In this document: positions 44,706 through 53,370 of the stretch, in pieces
Position numbering within the stretch: position 1 is the stretch's first letter
Layout of the letters: each line of letters starts with the position of its first letter
Source: Rhodococcus sp. 4CII
Lineage (GTDB): Bacteria; Actinomycetota; Actinomycetes; Mycobacteriales; Mycobacteriaceae
Assembly (NCBI RefSeq): GCF_014256275.1
Contig: NZ_JACCFE010000002.1
Span: 7,255,501 to 7,319,500 of the forward strand
Direction of reading: 5' to 3'
Length of the DNA stretch: 64,000 bases
Position numbers and translations under genes: made by a program
The notes under the pieces: generated by a model
Told to the model about the DNA's origin: nothing
The model's input: the letters and a program-made list of their open reading frames with translations, nothing else
Database searches by the model: none

Positions 44706-44909
44706 TCAGTGAGGTTTGACGGCGGCCGGGATACCAAAGCCGGGAACGGTGCGGTAATGGATCGGTTTGCGGGGTGGGAGGTTCGCCTGTTGCTGCCAGC
44801 GGGTCATGTCTTCGATCGACCAGTTTCCGGACTGGCTGGTGAGCGTGAAGTAGAACTCGAGCAGGGCGCCGAACTGGCCCGCCTGTTTCGGGGTGCGCGG
44901 CCTGGGCAA
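44706..44909 (-). pseudogene. Possible C-terminal fragment of a methyltransferase
   Basis: The final 55 codons (GALLEFYFTLTSQSGNWSIE, then MTRWQQQANLPPRKPIHYRT and VPGFGIPAAVKPH) resemble the C-terminal tail of winged-helix SAM methyltransferases. Nothing upstream in this frame continues the protein. It is a guess from tail pattern only; may be another family or spurious. Confidence 0.3.
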
Positions 44910-44964
44910 CCGCCTCGGGCTGATCGAGGATCACAGACCGCAAACCCACCACCGGGCGACGAAG

Positions 44965-46686
44965 TCAGGGGAGTGGAGCGGACCACCGCAGTGTGGTCCC
45001 GCCGCCGAGGGTCGAGTCGACCGCGCAGTGCCCGTTCACCTCCCGTGCCCGGGCGGCCAGATTGTCCAATCCGCTCGTGACAACGTTCTGGGCGAACCCC
45101 TTGCCGTCGTCCGCGACCTCGATGGCGAGATCGTCGTAGACGGAGATGCTGACCGTGACCGTGTCAGCTCCGGCGTGCCGCACCGCGTTGCTCAATGCCT
45201 CACGCAGCACGGCCTCGGCATGTTCGGCGAGCCCGGAGTCGATCACCGACAGCGGTCCGGACATGTGCACGGTGGTGCGAAGCCCGGAGTCCGCGGTGGC
45301 CTCGGCGACAATGTCGTGCAACCGCCGCCGGAACTGGGTCATCCCGCCCGAACCGCCGTGAAGGTCGAAAATGGCGGTACGGATGTCACGCACGATGTCA
45401 TGCAGATCGTCGACCGATTGTTCGAGCCGCTCCTTGACGATGGGAGCCTTGGCCCGTTGCAGAGTGCTCTGCAGCGACAGGCCGACCGCGAAGAGCCGCT
45501 GAATGACGTGGTCGTGCAGGTCGCGCGCGATCCGATCGCGGTCGGACAAGACATCGAGCTCGTGCATCCGACGCTGACTGTTGGCGAGCTGCAGCGCGAC
45601 GGCCGCCTGATCCGCAAATCCCGACATCAACGCCAGCTGGTCGTCCGTGAACGGCGCCGCGTCGACGTGACGGAGCGTCACCAGTACCCCCACCACCGAC
45701 TGTGCTGCCCGTAACGGAAGCGCCAATGCCGGACCGAACCGATCCCGGGTCGCGAACCCGGGGTCGAAGGCCAGCGCAGTGACCCGCAGCGGCGTCCGCT
45801 CGCGGAAAGCCTCACCGGAGGTGGACCTCTCCACCGGGATCGATCGGCCGATGATGCGATCCGACACCGTCCCGGCCGACGCCGTGACCACGAGCTCGGT
45901 GATCTCGTCCGACGGGATGTCCGGATCGTCCGGCACCGCGAGGAAGGCGCTGTCGGCGGCGGTGAGGGCGAGCGCGTCGTCGGCGATGACCTGCAGCACC
46001 GCGGCGGTGTCACTTCCCGCGAGCAGTTCGGTCGCGATCTCACGAGTCGCCTCGAGCCACGCCTGCCTCGCGCGGGACTCCTCGTACAGGCGGGCGTTCT
46101 CGATCGCGATGCCGGCGGCGGCCGCGAGTGCGCGCAGAAGGACCTCGTCGTCCTCGGTGAACTGTGCATCGTTGGCCTTCTCGGTGAGATACAGATTCCC
46201 GAAGACCTCGTCCCGGATCTGAATGGGCACTCCCAGAAAGGTTTTCATCGGAGGATGGTCGGGCGGGAATCCGACCGAGGCGGAGTGCCGGGACAGATCG
46301 TCCAACCGCATCGGCTTCGGATCCGTGACGAGGAAACCGAGCACCCCCCGGCCGCGGGGCAGGTCACCGAAACGTTCACGGGTCTCCGCGTCGATGCCCT
46401 CGAAGACGAACTGGCTCAGACCCCCACCCGAACCGACCACCCCCAGCGCGCCGTAGCGGGCATCCACCAGATTGATCGCGGCATGGACGATGGTGCGCAG
46501 CGTGTTGTCGAGGTCGAGCCCGGACGCGACGGCGAGCATCGCCTCGAGCAGGCCGTCGACGTGATCTCGGGCATCGACGATCTGTTCGACGCGTTCCTGC
46601 ACCTCGGTCAGGAGCTCACGGAGCCGAAGCTCGGACAGGCTGCCGAGTAACGGACCTCGGTCGGGCTCATCCGGTCGACGGGTCAC
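44965..46686 (-). CDS. DosS/DevS-type GAF-GAF heme sensor histidine kinase
   Basis: 573 residues from GTG 46686, almost the length of M. tuberculosis DosS. GAF1 (about 60-190) keeps the heme-ligand-position His144 in GFPPDHPPMKTFLGVP and the distal Tyr166 in GNLYLTEK. GAF2 follows (about 210-360). HisKA_3: DRIARDLHDHVIQRLFAVGL with the phospho-His; ATPase: LREALSNAVRHAGADT and VADDGKGF. Expected to sense O2, NO or redox through heme and phosphorylate the adjacent DosR. It lies 79 bases downstream of dosR on the same strand. Confidence 0.92.
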   Translation of the reverse strand: MTRRPDEPDRGPLLGSLSELRLRELLTEVQERVEQIVDARDHVDGLLEAMLAVASGLDLDNTLRTIVHAAINLVDARYGALGVVGSGGGLSQFVFEGIDAETRERFGDLPRGRGVLGFLVTDPKPMRLDDLSRHSASVGFPPDHPPMKTFLGVPIQIRDEVFGNLYLTEKANDAQFTEDDEVLLRALAAAAGIAIENARLYEESRARQAWLEATREIATELLAGSDTAAVLQVIADDALALTAADSAFLAVPDDPDIPSDEITELVVTASAGTVSDRIIGRSIPVERSTSGEAFRERTPLRVTALAFDPGFATRDRFGPALALPLRAAQSVVGVLVTLRHVDAAPFTDDQLALMSGFADQAAVALQLANSQRRMHELDVLSDRDRIARDLHDHVIQRLFAVGLSLQSTLQRAKAPIVKERLEQSVDDLHDIVRDIRTAIFDLHGGSGGMTQFRRRLHDIVAEATADSGLRTTVHMSGPLSVIDSGLAEHAEAVLREALSNAVRHAGADTVTVSISVYDDLAIEVADDGKGFAQNVVTSGLDNLAARAREVNGHCAVDSTLGGGTTLRWSAPLP

Positions 46687-46765
46687 CCACGCATTGTCCC
46701 ACGTCGTGACACCGCCGGGAGTCGGAACACTGACCGGTACGCACAACCGTGCCGGTCCGGGCCCG

Positions 46766-47413
46766 TCAGGTGCCGGACGGTCGAGGCGGCATCTTCGTGG
46801 CGAGCACCGCGGCCTGGGTCCTCCGCTCCACACCCAATTTGGTCAGCAGCCGTGACACGTAGTTCTTGACCGTTTTCTCCGCGAGGAACATCCGCGCCGC
46901 GATCTGACGGTTCGTCAGCCCCTCACCGAGCAGGGCGAGCAACGTCCGTTCCTGATTGGTCAGGTGCCCGAAGATTCCGTCCTTGTCGGTGGCGTCCGCA
47001 CGCACCTTGGTCATGAGGGTGCCGGCCGCGCGACTGTCGAGGAGCGATTTGCCGGCCCCCACGTCGTGCACCGCCTGCGCCAGTTCCATGCCCCGGATGT
47101 CCTTCACCACGTATCCACTCGCCCCGGCGAGAATCGCGTCGAGCATCGCCTGCTCGTCCGTGAACGACGTCAGGATGAGGCAATGCAATTCCGGCATCAG
47201 CGAGTGCAGTTCGCGGCACAGCTCGATTCCGTTGCCGTCCGGTAGGCGCACATCCAGGACGGCGACATCCGGCGTCACAGCCGGGATGCGCGCCACAGCC
47301 TGCGCGTAGGAGGCAGCCTCGCCGACCACGGTCAATTCGGGATCGGCGGTGAGTAGATCCGCGATCCCGCGTCGGACGACCTCGTGATCGTCCACCAGAA
47401 AGACCCTGATCAT
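46766..47413 (-). CDS. DosR/DevR-type NarL response regulator
   Basis: 215 residues from ATG 47413. Receiver: VFLVDDHEVVRRGIADLL (D8, D9), acceptor D54 in VAVLDVRLPDGNGIELC, Lys in ASGYVVKDIRGMELAQ. LuxR-type HTH: LTNQERTLLALLGEGLTN and KTVKNYVSRLLTKLGVERRT. Near-identical in layout to mycobacterial DosR, which activates dormancy genes under hypoxia. A half-site resembling the DosR box precedes it, suggesting autoregulation. With DosS it forms an operon. Confidence 0.93.
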   Translation of the reverse strand: MIRVFLVDDHEVVRRGIADLLTADPELTVVGEAASYAQAVARIPAVTPDVAVLDVRLPDGNGIELCRELHSLMPELHCLILTSFTDEQAMLDAILAGASGYVVKDIRGMELAQAVHDVGAGKSLLDSRAAGTLMTKVRADATDKDGIFGHLTNQERTLLALLGEGLTNRQIAARMFLAEKTVKNYVSRLLTKLGVERRTQAAVLATKMPPRPSGT

Positions 47414-47444
47414 GGGGCAACCTCCAGTCCTGGCTGCGTCATCT

Positions 47445-47460
47445 TTCCGGGGACTCAGAT
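47445..47460. promoter_or_regulatory. DosR-box-like half-site before dosR
   Basis: TTCCGGGGACTCAGAT contains GGGACT, matching one half of the mycobacterial DosR consensus TTSGGGACTWWAGTCCCSAA; the second half is poor. Position 32-47 bases before the dosR ATG fits autoregulation. Confidence 0.35.
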
Positions 47461-47491
47461 TACGCTAACAAGCACCGGGGCCGTGGTGTCG

Positions 47492-47755
47492 TCATCGCGC
47501 GCCTGTGCGGGCTTCGCGCCGCCGCGGACGGTGCGGCATCAACATGGCCACCGCCAGACCGACGGTGGCGACGAGTGTCGCCGCGGCGCCGACGCCGACG
47601 AGGGGAGTAGCGAGCCAGGCCCCCAGCAGGACGACCAGACCGGCGGTCGCCGCTCCCGTCGCCACCGCGAGCACGAGCCCGGCAGGATGTGCGTACAGGA
47701 CTTCCCCGGGCTCGTCGTCGCGCACCCGCGATCCGGTGGAGTGACCTTCGAACAT
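47492..47755 (-). CDS. Small two-TM membrane protein upstream of dosR
   Basis: 87 residues from ATG 47755, GAGGA upstream. RVRDDEPGEVLYAHPAGLVL then two helices (ATGAATAGLVVLLGAWLA; VGAAATLVATVGLAVAMLMP) and a basic tail. It is 78 bases upstream of dosR, same strand, so possibly a member of the dosR transcript. A DosR-like box lies about 90 bases upstream. No family recognised. Confidence 0.65.
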   Translation of the reverse strand: MFEGHSTGSRVRDDEPGEVLYAHPAGLVLAVATGAATAGLVVLLGAWLATPLVGVGAAATLVATVGLAVAMLMPHRPRRREARTGAR

Positions 47756-47845
47756 GATGTCCTCGTTCCCTTCGCCGACGAGGGGTTCCGGTGTCGTGTG
47801 TCGGCGTCTACCACAACGGTGCGGTAACAGCGCCCGCAATTCCAG

Positions 47846-47873
47846 GGCCGAAGGTCACTCGTCCGGTCCCGAG
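47846..47873 (-). promoter_or_regulatory. DosR-box-like double site upstream of the small membrane gene
   Basis: Minus strand carries TCGGGACC followed 10 bases later by GTGACCTTCGGCC. The second is a loose GGGACTWWAGTCCC-like palindrome and is repeated 13 of 13 near 63980 and 11 of 13 near 48994. Confidence 0.4.
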
Positions 47874-47909
47874 GTGCCGCTACCCGCCGGGAATCGGCCT
47901 GCGCGTCGG

Positions 47910-48899
47910 TCAGCGGGAGGCGGTTCGGCGACCGACGGACAACACCGATTCGACGGGTCGTCGCGGAGTCTGCCGGGGCGGAGACTTCTTCTCCGTGGTC
48001 CCCACCCGGATCAGGGCCTGCGGGAAACCGCGGTCGGGGAGTAGTTCGCGGATGATCTCCCGGCCCTGCCGTAGTTCGGTCATGTGGGTCAGCGGACACG
48101 TCGACAGACTCTCGACGGTTGCCTCCAGGAGCACCGCGGAGAGCGCCTCGCCTGCTCGGAGCCACTCACCGCGGCCGTCGCTGTCCGTGCTCAACACCAG
48201 AACCGTCGAGCGGTCGATCTCCGTGGTCGCGCCGGTGTCTCGGCCGGCCGGGAAACGGCGCCCGATGGCGACGCGGTCGCGGTTGTCTGCGGTGGCGAGC
48301 GCCTCCGCCGGGATTCCGCCCTGCGGGTTGGAATGACCTGCCCACCAATGGAGTTCGGCTTGATATGCGGAGTCGTATTTCCGCGCGGCCGCGGTCATTT
48401 CGGTCGCCTTCGCCAGGGTCGGACGTGCGTCCTGCCCCAGCACCGTGAGGTGGACGTCCCGGCGGCGCACCACGGCGGGCAAGGCCGCGGGCAACGGGGC
48501 CTTCACGCTGACCGGGCCGAAGGGCCTGCGGTCGGAGTGCCGGTGCCGGATCGCTGCGAGCAGATCGAAGTCGTGTGACTGCGGCCGGGCGTCGCGGCGG
48601 AACCTGATCGTTGCCAAGTGCCCCGAGTGAGGACCCTCCGGGACGCGCTGAATGTCCGCGGACCACTTGAGAGCGGTCAGCGCCGTCTGGAGATGATGCA
48701 ACGCCGCGCCGCAACTCACGACCAGTTGCCGGCCCGTGGGATCCGTGGACGCCAAGACCCGGCCGCGGTCGGTGTACAGGTCGAGTCGGCCGTCGGCGTA
48801 CGCCCACTGCCACGGCTGGCTGTTGTGTACCGACGGCGCCCGGCACGCCAGATCGACGGCAATGCGAACCACGTTCTCGTCGGGAACGGTGCTGTCCAT
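47910..48899 (-). CDS. Acg-family FMN-binding nitroreductase
   Basis: 329 residues from ATG 48899. CRAPSVHNSQPWQWAYADGR and RRPFGPVSVKAPLPAALP, with GEWLRAGEALSAVLLEATVE and a C-terminal LIRVGTT, match the Acg (Rv2032-like) group of degenerate nitroreductases with a lid over FMN. In mycobacteria these are strongly DosR-induced and may store FMN. Gene order Acg, small membrane protein, DosR, DosS on one strand supports a dormancy locus. Confidence 0.85.
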   Translation of the reverse strand: MDSTVPDENVVRIAVDLACRAPSVHNSQPWQWAYADGRLDLYTDRGRVLASTDPTGRQLVVSCGAALHHLQTALTALKWSADIQRVPEGPHSGHLATIRFRRDARPQSHDFDLLAAIRHRHSDRRPFGPVSVKAPLPAALPAVVRRRDVHLTVLGQDARPTLAKATEMTAAARKYDSAYQAELHWWAGHSNPQGGIPAEALATADNRDRVAIGRRFPAGRDTGATTEIDRSTVLVLSTDSDGRGEWLRAGEALSAVLLEATVESLSTCPLTHMTELRQGREIIRELLPDRGFPQALIRVGTTEKKSPPRQTPRRPVESVLSVGRRTASR

Positions 48900-48991
48900 G
48901 ATCGCCTCCTCGGGGGATGGAGTTCCGCCCGCGACCGGCTACCACAGCCGGTGCATACCTCTCAGTGTTCGCCGTTCGACGACAGGAGATT

Positions 48992-49007
48992 AGGGCCGAT
49001 GGTCATC
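48992..49007 (-). promoter_or_regulatory. DosR-box-like site upstream of acg gene
   Basis: AGGGCCGATGGTCATC on the plus strand; minus-strand reading GATGACCATCGGCCCT resembles the site at 47846. About 95 bases before the acg start. Confidence 0.4.
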
Positions 49008-49033
49008 GGCGGGCCGTGGGTTGTCGCCGATTT

Positions 49034-49072
49034 CCCACGGCCAATACGTCACAGTGACGAATTGACCGTGGG
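49034..49072. promoter_or_regulatory. 39-bp near-perfect palindrome
   Basis: Two 19-base arms (49034-49052 and 49054-49072) around a central A, 17 of 19 positions complementary. The inner arms CGTCAC/GTGACG (49047-49059) are perfect and the outer CCCACGG/CCGTGGG are too. It sits between the acg start and the hydrolase stop. No U-tract follows in either direction. Could be an operator for a large dimer or a stem-type terminator of the hydrolase gene. Confidence 0.65.
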
Positions 49073-49196
49073 CGGGCGTAGAGGATGGGATGGCCAACGT
49101 CGAACATTAATTCGAACTGCGGACTCCGGGCCACTCGCTGGGCGGCGGCCGAATTGGCCTTACCGGCCCGGCGCCGCACATCCGTCGGCGTGAATA

Positions 49197-50003
49197 TTAT
49201 TCAGCCCGGCCGCCTGCGGTGTTCAGGGAAGATACGAACGTGGAAACCATGGTGGCCAGTGCTTGTGGTTGCTCGAGATGAGGCCAGTGTCCTGCGCCGG
49301 CGATCTGCCTGACCTGCACCTGAGCGAATCGGGGGATGACCGCCGCGTGGAGCAGGTCTTCGGTGACGAACCCGTCGCCGTCGCCGCGCACGATCAGGGT
49401 CGGCCCGGTGTAGGAGCTGGGGAGGTTGCCGGCGGGATGCCCTTCGTTCCATGCGTCGAAGTAGGCCTCGACGACGTCCGGACGCAGCCGGGCGCCCTCG
49501 TCGGCCAGACGATCGAGGGTGTCCGCATCCAGTGAGACGGTCAACTGCGCCCGCCCAGCACGTTGGCCCGCGGCGTCGCCACCGAGACTGCGGAATGATG
49601 CTGCCGCCTCCCCCGTCAGGTTGGTGCCGGCCAGGGGCACGGGAGTCACCAGCACGAGGGCTGCAACGGCATCCGGCCGTTCCTGTGCTGCCAACTCCGC
49701 GACGAGTGCACCCATGCTCTGGCCCACCAGGACACACGCTTCCTCCTGGTCATCGATGGTGGCCGCGACGTCGCGCGCGAATCGTTCGAGCGTGAAGGGG
49801 CCTGCTTCGGATACCCGGGATCCGACGCCGGCCAGATCGATGCAATGCGTTTCGAACTTCTGCAACGTCGGCGTCTCGACTACGGGGCCCCACACCAAGG
49901 CATCGTCCAGGAAACCGTGGACGAAGACGATCGCGGGTCCATGTCGGCTGCCGCGGCGGTCCGCTGCTGCGGTGTTCGTGGTGGCGATGTGTGGAGAATT
50001 CAT
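49197..50003 (-). CDS. Alpha/beta-fold hydrolase
   Basis: 268 residues from ATG 50003. IVFVHGFLDDALVWGPVV (oxyanion hole), VLVGQSMGALVAELAA (nucleophile Ser), GDGDGFVTEDLLH (acid) and GAGHWPHLEQP (His) form a complete triad. It is a clear paralogue of the hydrolase half of the fusion protein at 61982, sharing FVHGFLDD, TPVPLAGT and YTGPTLIVRGDGDGFVT-type segments. Substrate unknown. A GTAAG-CAA-GTTAC-like inverted element lies 52 bases upstream. Confidence 0.88.
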   Translation of the reverse strand: MNSPHIATTNTAAADRRGSRHGPAIVFVHGFLDDALVWGPVVETPTLQKFETHCIDLAGVGSRVSEAGPFTLERFARDVAATIDDQEEACVLVGQSMGALVAELAAQERPDAVAALVLVTPVPLAGTNLTGEAAASFRSLGGDAAGQRAGRAQLTVSLDADTLDRLADEGARLRPDVVEAYFDAWNEGHPAGNLPSSYTGPTLIVRGDGDGFVTEDLLHAAVIPRFAQVQVRQIAGAGHWPHLEQPQALATMVSTFVSSLNTAGGRAE

Positions 50004-50288
50004 CAGGACCTCTGCCCTAGAAGTGAAGGTGATGTGATCGGAGTCGACGTAATCGTAAGCAAGTTACCTATGTCACGCAAGAGTCCGCGATGACTCATCC
50101 AAAATGCCCGCGTAAGCCCTCCGTTGCCTCACGTGAGAATGCGCGTGTAGCGGTGTGTCGATCGGTGGGGTGGTCGGGGGAGGGCCGGATGCTGGGACTG
50201 GGCATGGCTGAACGCAGTGCCGTCACCACGGTGATCCGACCCGCTATCAGCGCCGGCAAGCCGGACAAGGCAAAGATCCCGGGGCGAG

Positions 50289-50615
50289 TTGTGCGCCACG
50301 ACCGGCTGGCATCGCGACCATGCCCGCAAAGGCATTGCGGGCAGCGCTGTCCGGAGGTGGTGCGTCCCCGGACTTGCGGCCACCGACGTACGGGCGAACG
50401 TTGTTGCCGCGTTGATCTTCTGCTGGGCGGTGTTGGGAAGGCCGGCCGGGAAGTGGCCGGCACCGGCACCAATCCTCGACGACACTCACGTCGGCATCAA
50501 CCCCGCCGCCATCCAACGACAGATTCAGACATTGTCCGCCAAGCTGATCACCCCTCGCCGCCGCCGAGAACACACCTCCTGGGAAGGCCGCCGTTACGCG
50601 GGCGCAATCGGATGA
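50289..50615 (+). pseudogene. Transposase/integrase N-terminal remnant
   Basis: The frame reads ATDVRANVVAALIFCWAVLG, RPAGKWPAP and GINPAAIQRQIQTLSAKL, similar in pattern to the N-terminal helix-turn-helix part of transposases with W-x-x-x-G-x-P-x-GK then S-A-A-T-I-D. The catalytic domain is absent and the frame ends at 50615. Region 50004-50288 before it has no gene. Short and degraded, so moderate confidence only. Confidence 0.4.
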
Positions 50616-50749
50616 GGAAACGAACCAGACTTCGCGGGCAACGTGAGGCCGCAGGAAGTGGATTCCGCATTGCCATCACACATCCGCGGTTCGCTCCGGG
50701 GTGGTTCGGATCGATCCACACATGCGTTTGGTCAGCCAGGCACTGCTTC

Positions 50750-51598
50750 TCACGGGGTGGACAGCAGACCCAGTGCGCCGTACCACACCGGACCCTGATT
50801 CAGCCGGTTCGGGTGGAGTTCGATCATCTCGTCGAAAAATGCTTGAGGCGTCGGAGTTTCGTTCAACAGCCGCTTGGCGTCCAGAAGGTACTGTCGCGTT
50901 TCATCTATGGTTTTCGGGTCGTCTGCCAGGTTCGGGTCCTTATGGCCGGCGACAACCGCTTTCGGGTTGAGTTCGTCAACGATGTCCAACGCCTTCAGCC
51001 ACGAGTCGAGACCATGGTCGCCGCACTCGAGCAACATCTGATGGACGCCGTTGTAGACAACGTCACCGGCAACGACGAGGTCGATGGAGGGGACATGCAG
51101 GACAGTGGTGTCGTCGGTGTCGGTGTGCCCGACTTCGATGGCTCGCATCAGCTGCCCTTCGATCGTGAAGCCCTCCGTCGGGACGGGTTCGGCCACAATC
51201 GGCGAATCCGGTACCAGGCCGGGAAAGACTTTGTCCCACAGTTGCTCACGGCCGACGGTTGCCTGCTCTCGCATGACGCGGATTGTCCCTTCGGTGGCGT
51301 AGGCGCGAGCACCGGGGAAGCGTTCGATCAGAGCGGATGTGCCGAACCAGTGGTCGCCGTGTCCGTGCGTGGCGTAGATGTGGGACAGACGCTTGCCGTG
51401 TTGCTCGACCCAGTCCCCCACTTGTTGGACCTGATCGAAGGTGAAGGGTGCATCCACCAGCACGGCTTCGCTGTCCCCGTAGATGAGGGTGACCGACAGC
51501 GGTGATGAGACGATAGGGTCCCCGTTCGGCATGCGCAGGTCGGTCACTCTCGGCGTGCCGTCGAGAACGAGGACGTCATAGGACAGTGGGTTTGTCAT
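50750..51598 (-). CDS. MBL-fold metallo-hydrolase
   Basis: 282 residues from ATG 51598, GAGGAG upstream. The metal motif YATHGHGDHWFGT (HxHxDH) is followed by VGHTDTDDTTVLHV, VAGDVVYNGVH and VVAGHKDPNLAD, completing the dinuclear zinc set. Similar enzymes hydrolyse lactones, thioesters or unknown compounds. Upstream 51599-52039 has no gene; on the minus strand TTGACA at 51663-51658 with a CTTGA/TCAAG flanking repeat may be its promoter/operator. Confidence 0.88.
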   Translation of the reverse strand: MTNPLSYDVLVLDGTPRVTDLRMPNGDPIVSSPLSVTLIYGDSEAVLVDAPFTFDQVQQVGDWVEQHGKRLSHIYATHGHGDHWFGTSALIERFPGARAYATEGTIRVMREQATVGREQLWDKVFPGLVPDSPIVAEPVPTEGFTIEGQLMRAIEVGHTDTDDTTVLHVPSIDLVVAGDVVYNGVHQMLLECGDHGLDSWLKALDIVDELNPKAVVAGHKDPNLADDPKTIDETRQYLLDAKRLLNETPTPQAFFDEMIELHPNRLNQGPVWYGALGLLSTP

Positions 51599-52039
51599 GG
51601 ATCTACTCCTCAGCTTCAGGGTCAATGATTTCGACTTGATCAAACAAGCTACGGTCATGTCAAGGATAGGGGAATATCGGTTGAGGTGAAAGCGGGAATC
51701 GCCCACTCCCGCGTCCGGGTGGATGTCATACATAGTGATTGACCGCGGTTCCGGGACTCCCCGGGACCGGCAAGTCTTTGCTCTACCCCTCTGCGGGGAG
51801 CTTCGCCAGCTCGACGACATAGGCGTCGAGGTTTGGGGCTTGTGTTCCAGCCGCCTTTGATGCCGGGCAAAAGCCATAAAGTTATGCCTACGGGCAGGGG
51901 CCATGTCATCGTTGACACCTCGCGAAGCGGAATCCTGAAAGAACACTCACGGACGTCCTAACAGAGTCAAAGTGCGATAGGATATGTCAGCGGTGGCCGG
52001 TTATCGTCCGGCAGCGGATTGTCAGAGCTGGGAGTCTTT
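51599..52039. other. Divergent intergenic region of MBL and NmrA-like genes
   Basis: No supported gene. Contains a TTGACA (51663-51658, minus strand) and a pair of TTGATCAA-like elements around 51636; plus-strand promoter of 52040 is not clear. Confidence 0.4.
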
Positions 52040-52927
52040 GTGAATCGGAAAACATTGGTAATCGCTGCAAATGGTCGTGTGGCGAGCCGTGTGGTTGCCG
52101 AACTTCACGCGGTCGGCTCGGCACCTACCGCTCTTGTGCGGGATCAAGCGAAAGCCGTGGAGACCTTACGGACCAGCAGCGGCGAGCGCACGTTCGGGGA
52201 ACTCATCGTCGGTGAATTGACCGACACGGATCTCGTCGAGTCGGCGATGCGTGATGTCGACGTCGCATTCCTCGCTCTCGGAAGCAGTCCGGACCAGGTC
52301 GCTCTCGAGAAGAGGGTGATCGATGCAGCGGCGCGCACCGGGCTCGCGCACCTGATCAAGTTGTCCGCTGCGTACGCGAACAGCGAGTCGTCGGTATCGG
52401 TGCTTCGAGTGCACGCAGAAATCAACGACTATCTCGCCGCAAACGCTGTGCCTTCGACGCTCATCAGTCCGTCGACCTTCATGGAGATCGTCTACCTGGG
52501 TGCAGTGTCGCTCAGGGAGACCGACGGCTGGGTAGGCACCGCCCCGCGGGGCGCCAACGCGCTCATCGATTCACAGGATGTGGTCGACGCGGTCATTGCC
52601 GTGATCCGGGACCCGAGCACGCGCGGTGGCGAGTACGTCCTCACCGGGCCGACTGCCCTCACCTGGCCCGACGTCGCAGCAGCCCTGAGCAAGACCGTCG
52701 GGCGAGAGATCACCTACCGGCCGGTCGACGTTGCCGAACGCGTCGCACAACTTCATGCGGCCGGACTGGATGACTGGCGCATCGAGCTTCTAATCGGCCT
52801 CGACGACATCAACCGCCACGGCTTGTATGCCGAGCCGACAACGGATTTCGAACGTTTGACCGGCCGCCCACCCCGTGACATCACCAGTTTCATCGCGCGG
52901 AACGCGGAGACGTTCCGCGCTACCTGA
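52040..52927 (+). CDS. NAD(P)H-binding NmrA/SDR-like oxidoreductase
   Basis: 295 residues from GTG 52040 with GGGAG five bases upstream. N-terminal Rossmann motif TLVIAANGRVASRVVAELHA is a variant of GxxGxxG. AFLALGSSPDQ, IKLSAAYANSES and IDSQDVVDAVIAVIRDPSTR match NmrA-like atypical SDRs, which sense or use NAD(P)H and lack the YxxxK catalytic pair. It could be a redox sensor or quinone reductase. Confidence 0.85.
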   Translation: MNRKTLVIAANGRVASRVVAELHAVGSAPTALVRDQAKAVETLRTSSGERTFGELIVGELTDTDLVESAMRDVDVAFLALGSSPDQVALEKRVIDAAARTGLAHLIKLSAAYANSESSVSVLRVHAEINDYLAANAVPSTLISPSTFMEIVYLGAVSLRETDGWVGTAPRGANALIDSQDVVDAVIAVIRDPSTRGGEYVLTGPTALTWPDVAAALSKTVGREITYRPVDVAERVAQLHAAGLDDWRIELLIGLDDINRHGLYAEPTTDFERLTGRPPRDITSFIARNAETFRAT

Positions 52928-52999
52928 CGGTGCATCGGATCATGGGGCGGCCAAGCCACGACCGAGATGTACGTATGACACAGCTGTCGGCGTGTCGAT

Positions 53000-53370
53000 C
53001 ATGTCGCTGGACGAGCTCGGGATGGACGCGTCAGGGTCTGCAGGCTCAGGCGTTGGCCGGCATGGGCCTGCATGGGCCTGCATGTGGGATGACCGTCCGC
53101 GAAGTTCTCGAAGAACTCGGTTGGACGAGCTACTCGGCGCTCGGGCACTCGATGCGCGGCCTGACCGCGCTGCGCATCTCGATACTGATGCCTCACACCA
53201 TCAGGTCCATCGTCGCGATCTCACCGGTCACTCCTGCCGGACCCCCGGTGGACGAGGCGACATTGGAGGCATTCTCCGCACTGTGAAACGATCCGGGGCC
53301 GCAATCAGGGCGGTGCTGATGCGAGAGGCCGACCTGGTACGACTCTTCGCCCGGAACCGACCACGCTGGA
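53000..53370 (+). pseudogene. Alpha/beta hydrolase remnant
   Basis: VREVLEELGWTSYSALGHSM then RGLTALRISILMPHTIRSIV and AISPVTPAGPPVDEATLEAF is the nucleophile-elbow region; GHSMGG reads GHSMRG. A TGA at 53284 stops the frame and IRAVLMREADLVRLFARNR continues in another. N-terminal strands before 53088 are scrambled by a 10-base tandem duplication (CATGGGCCTG, 53061-53080). Clearly inactive. Confidence 0.65.
53061..53084 (+). repeat. Tandem duplication of a 10-base unit
   Basis: CATGGGCCTG occurs twice in direct contact (53061-53080), followed by CATG. It lies inside the hydrolase remnant, probably a slippage duplication during decay. Confidence 0.7.

Noticed and set aside
44706..44909. A complete small gene at this locus.
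   Set aside because: No ribosome site; better explained as a stranded C-terminal tail, listed with low confidence.
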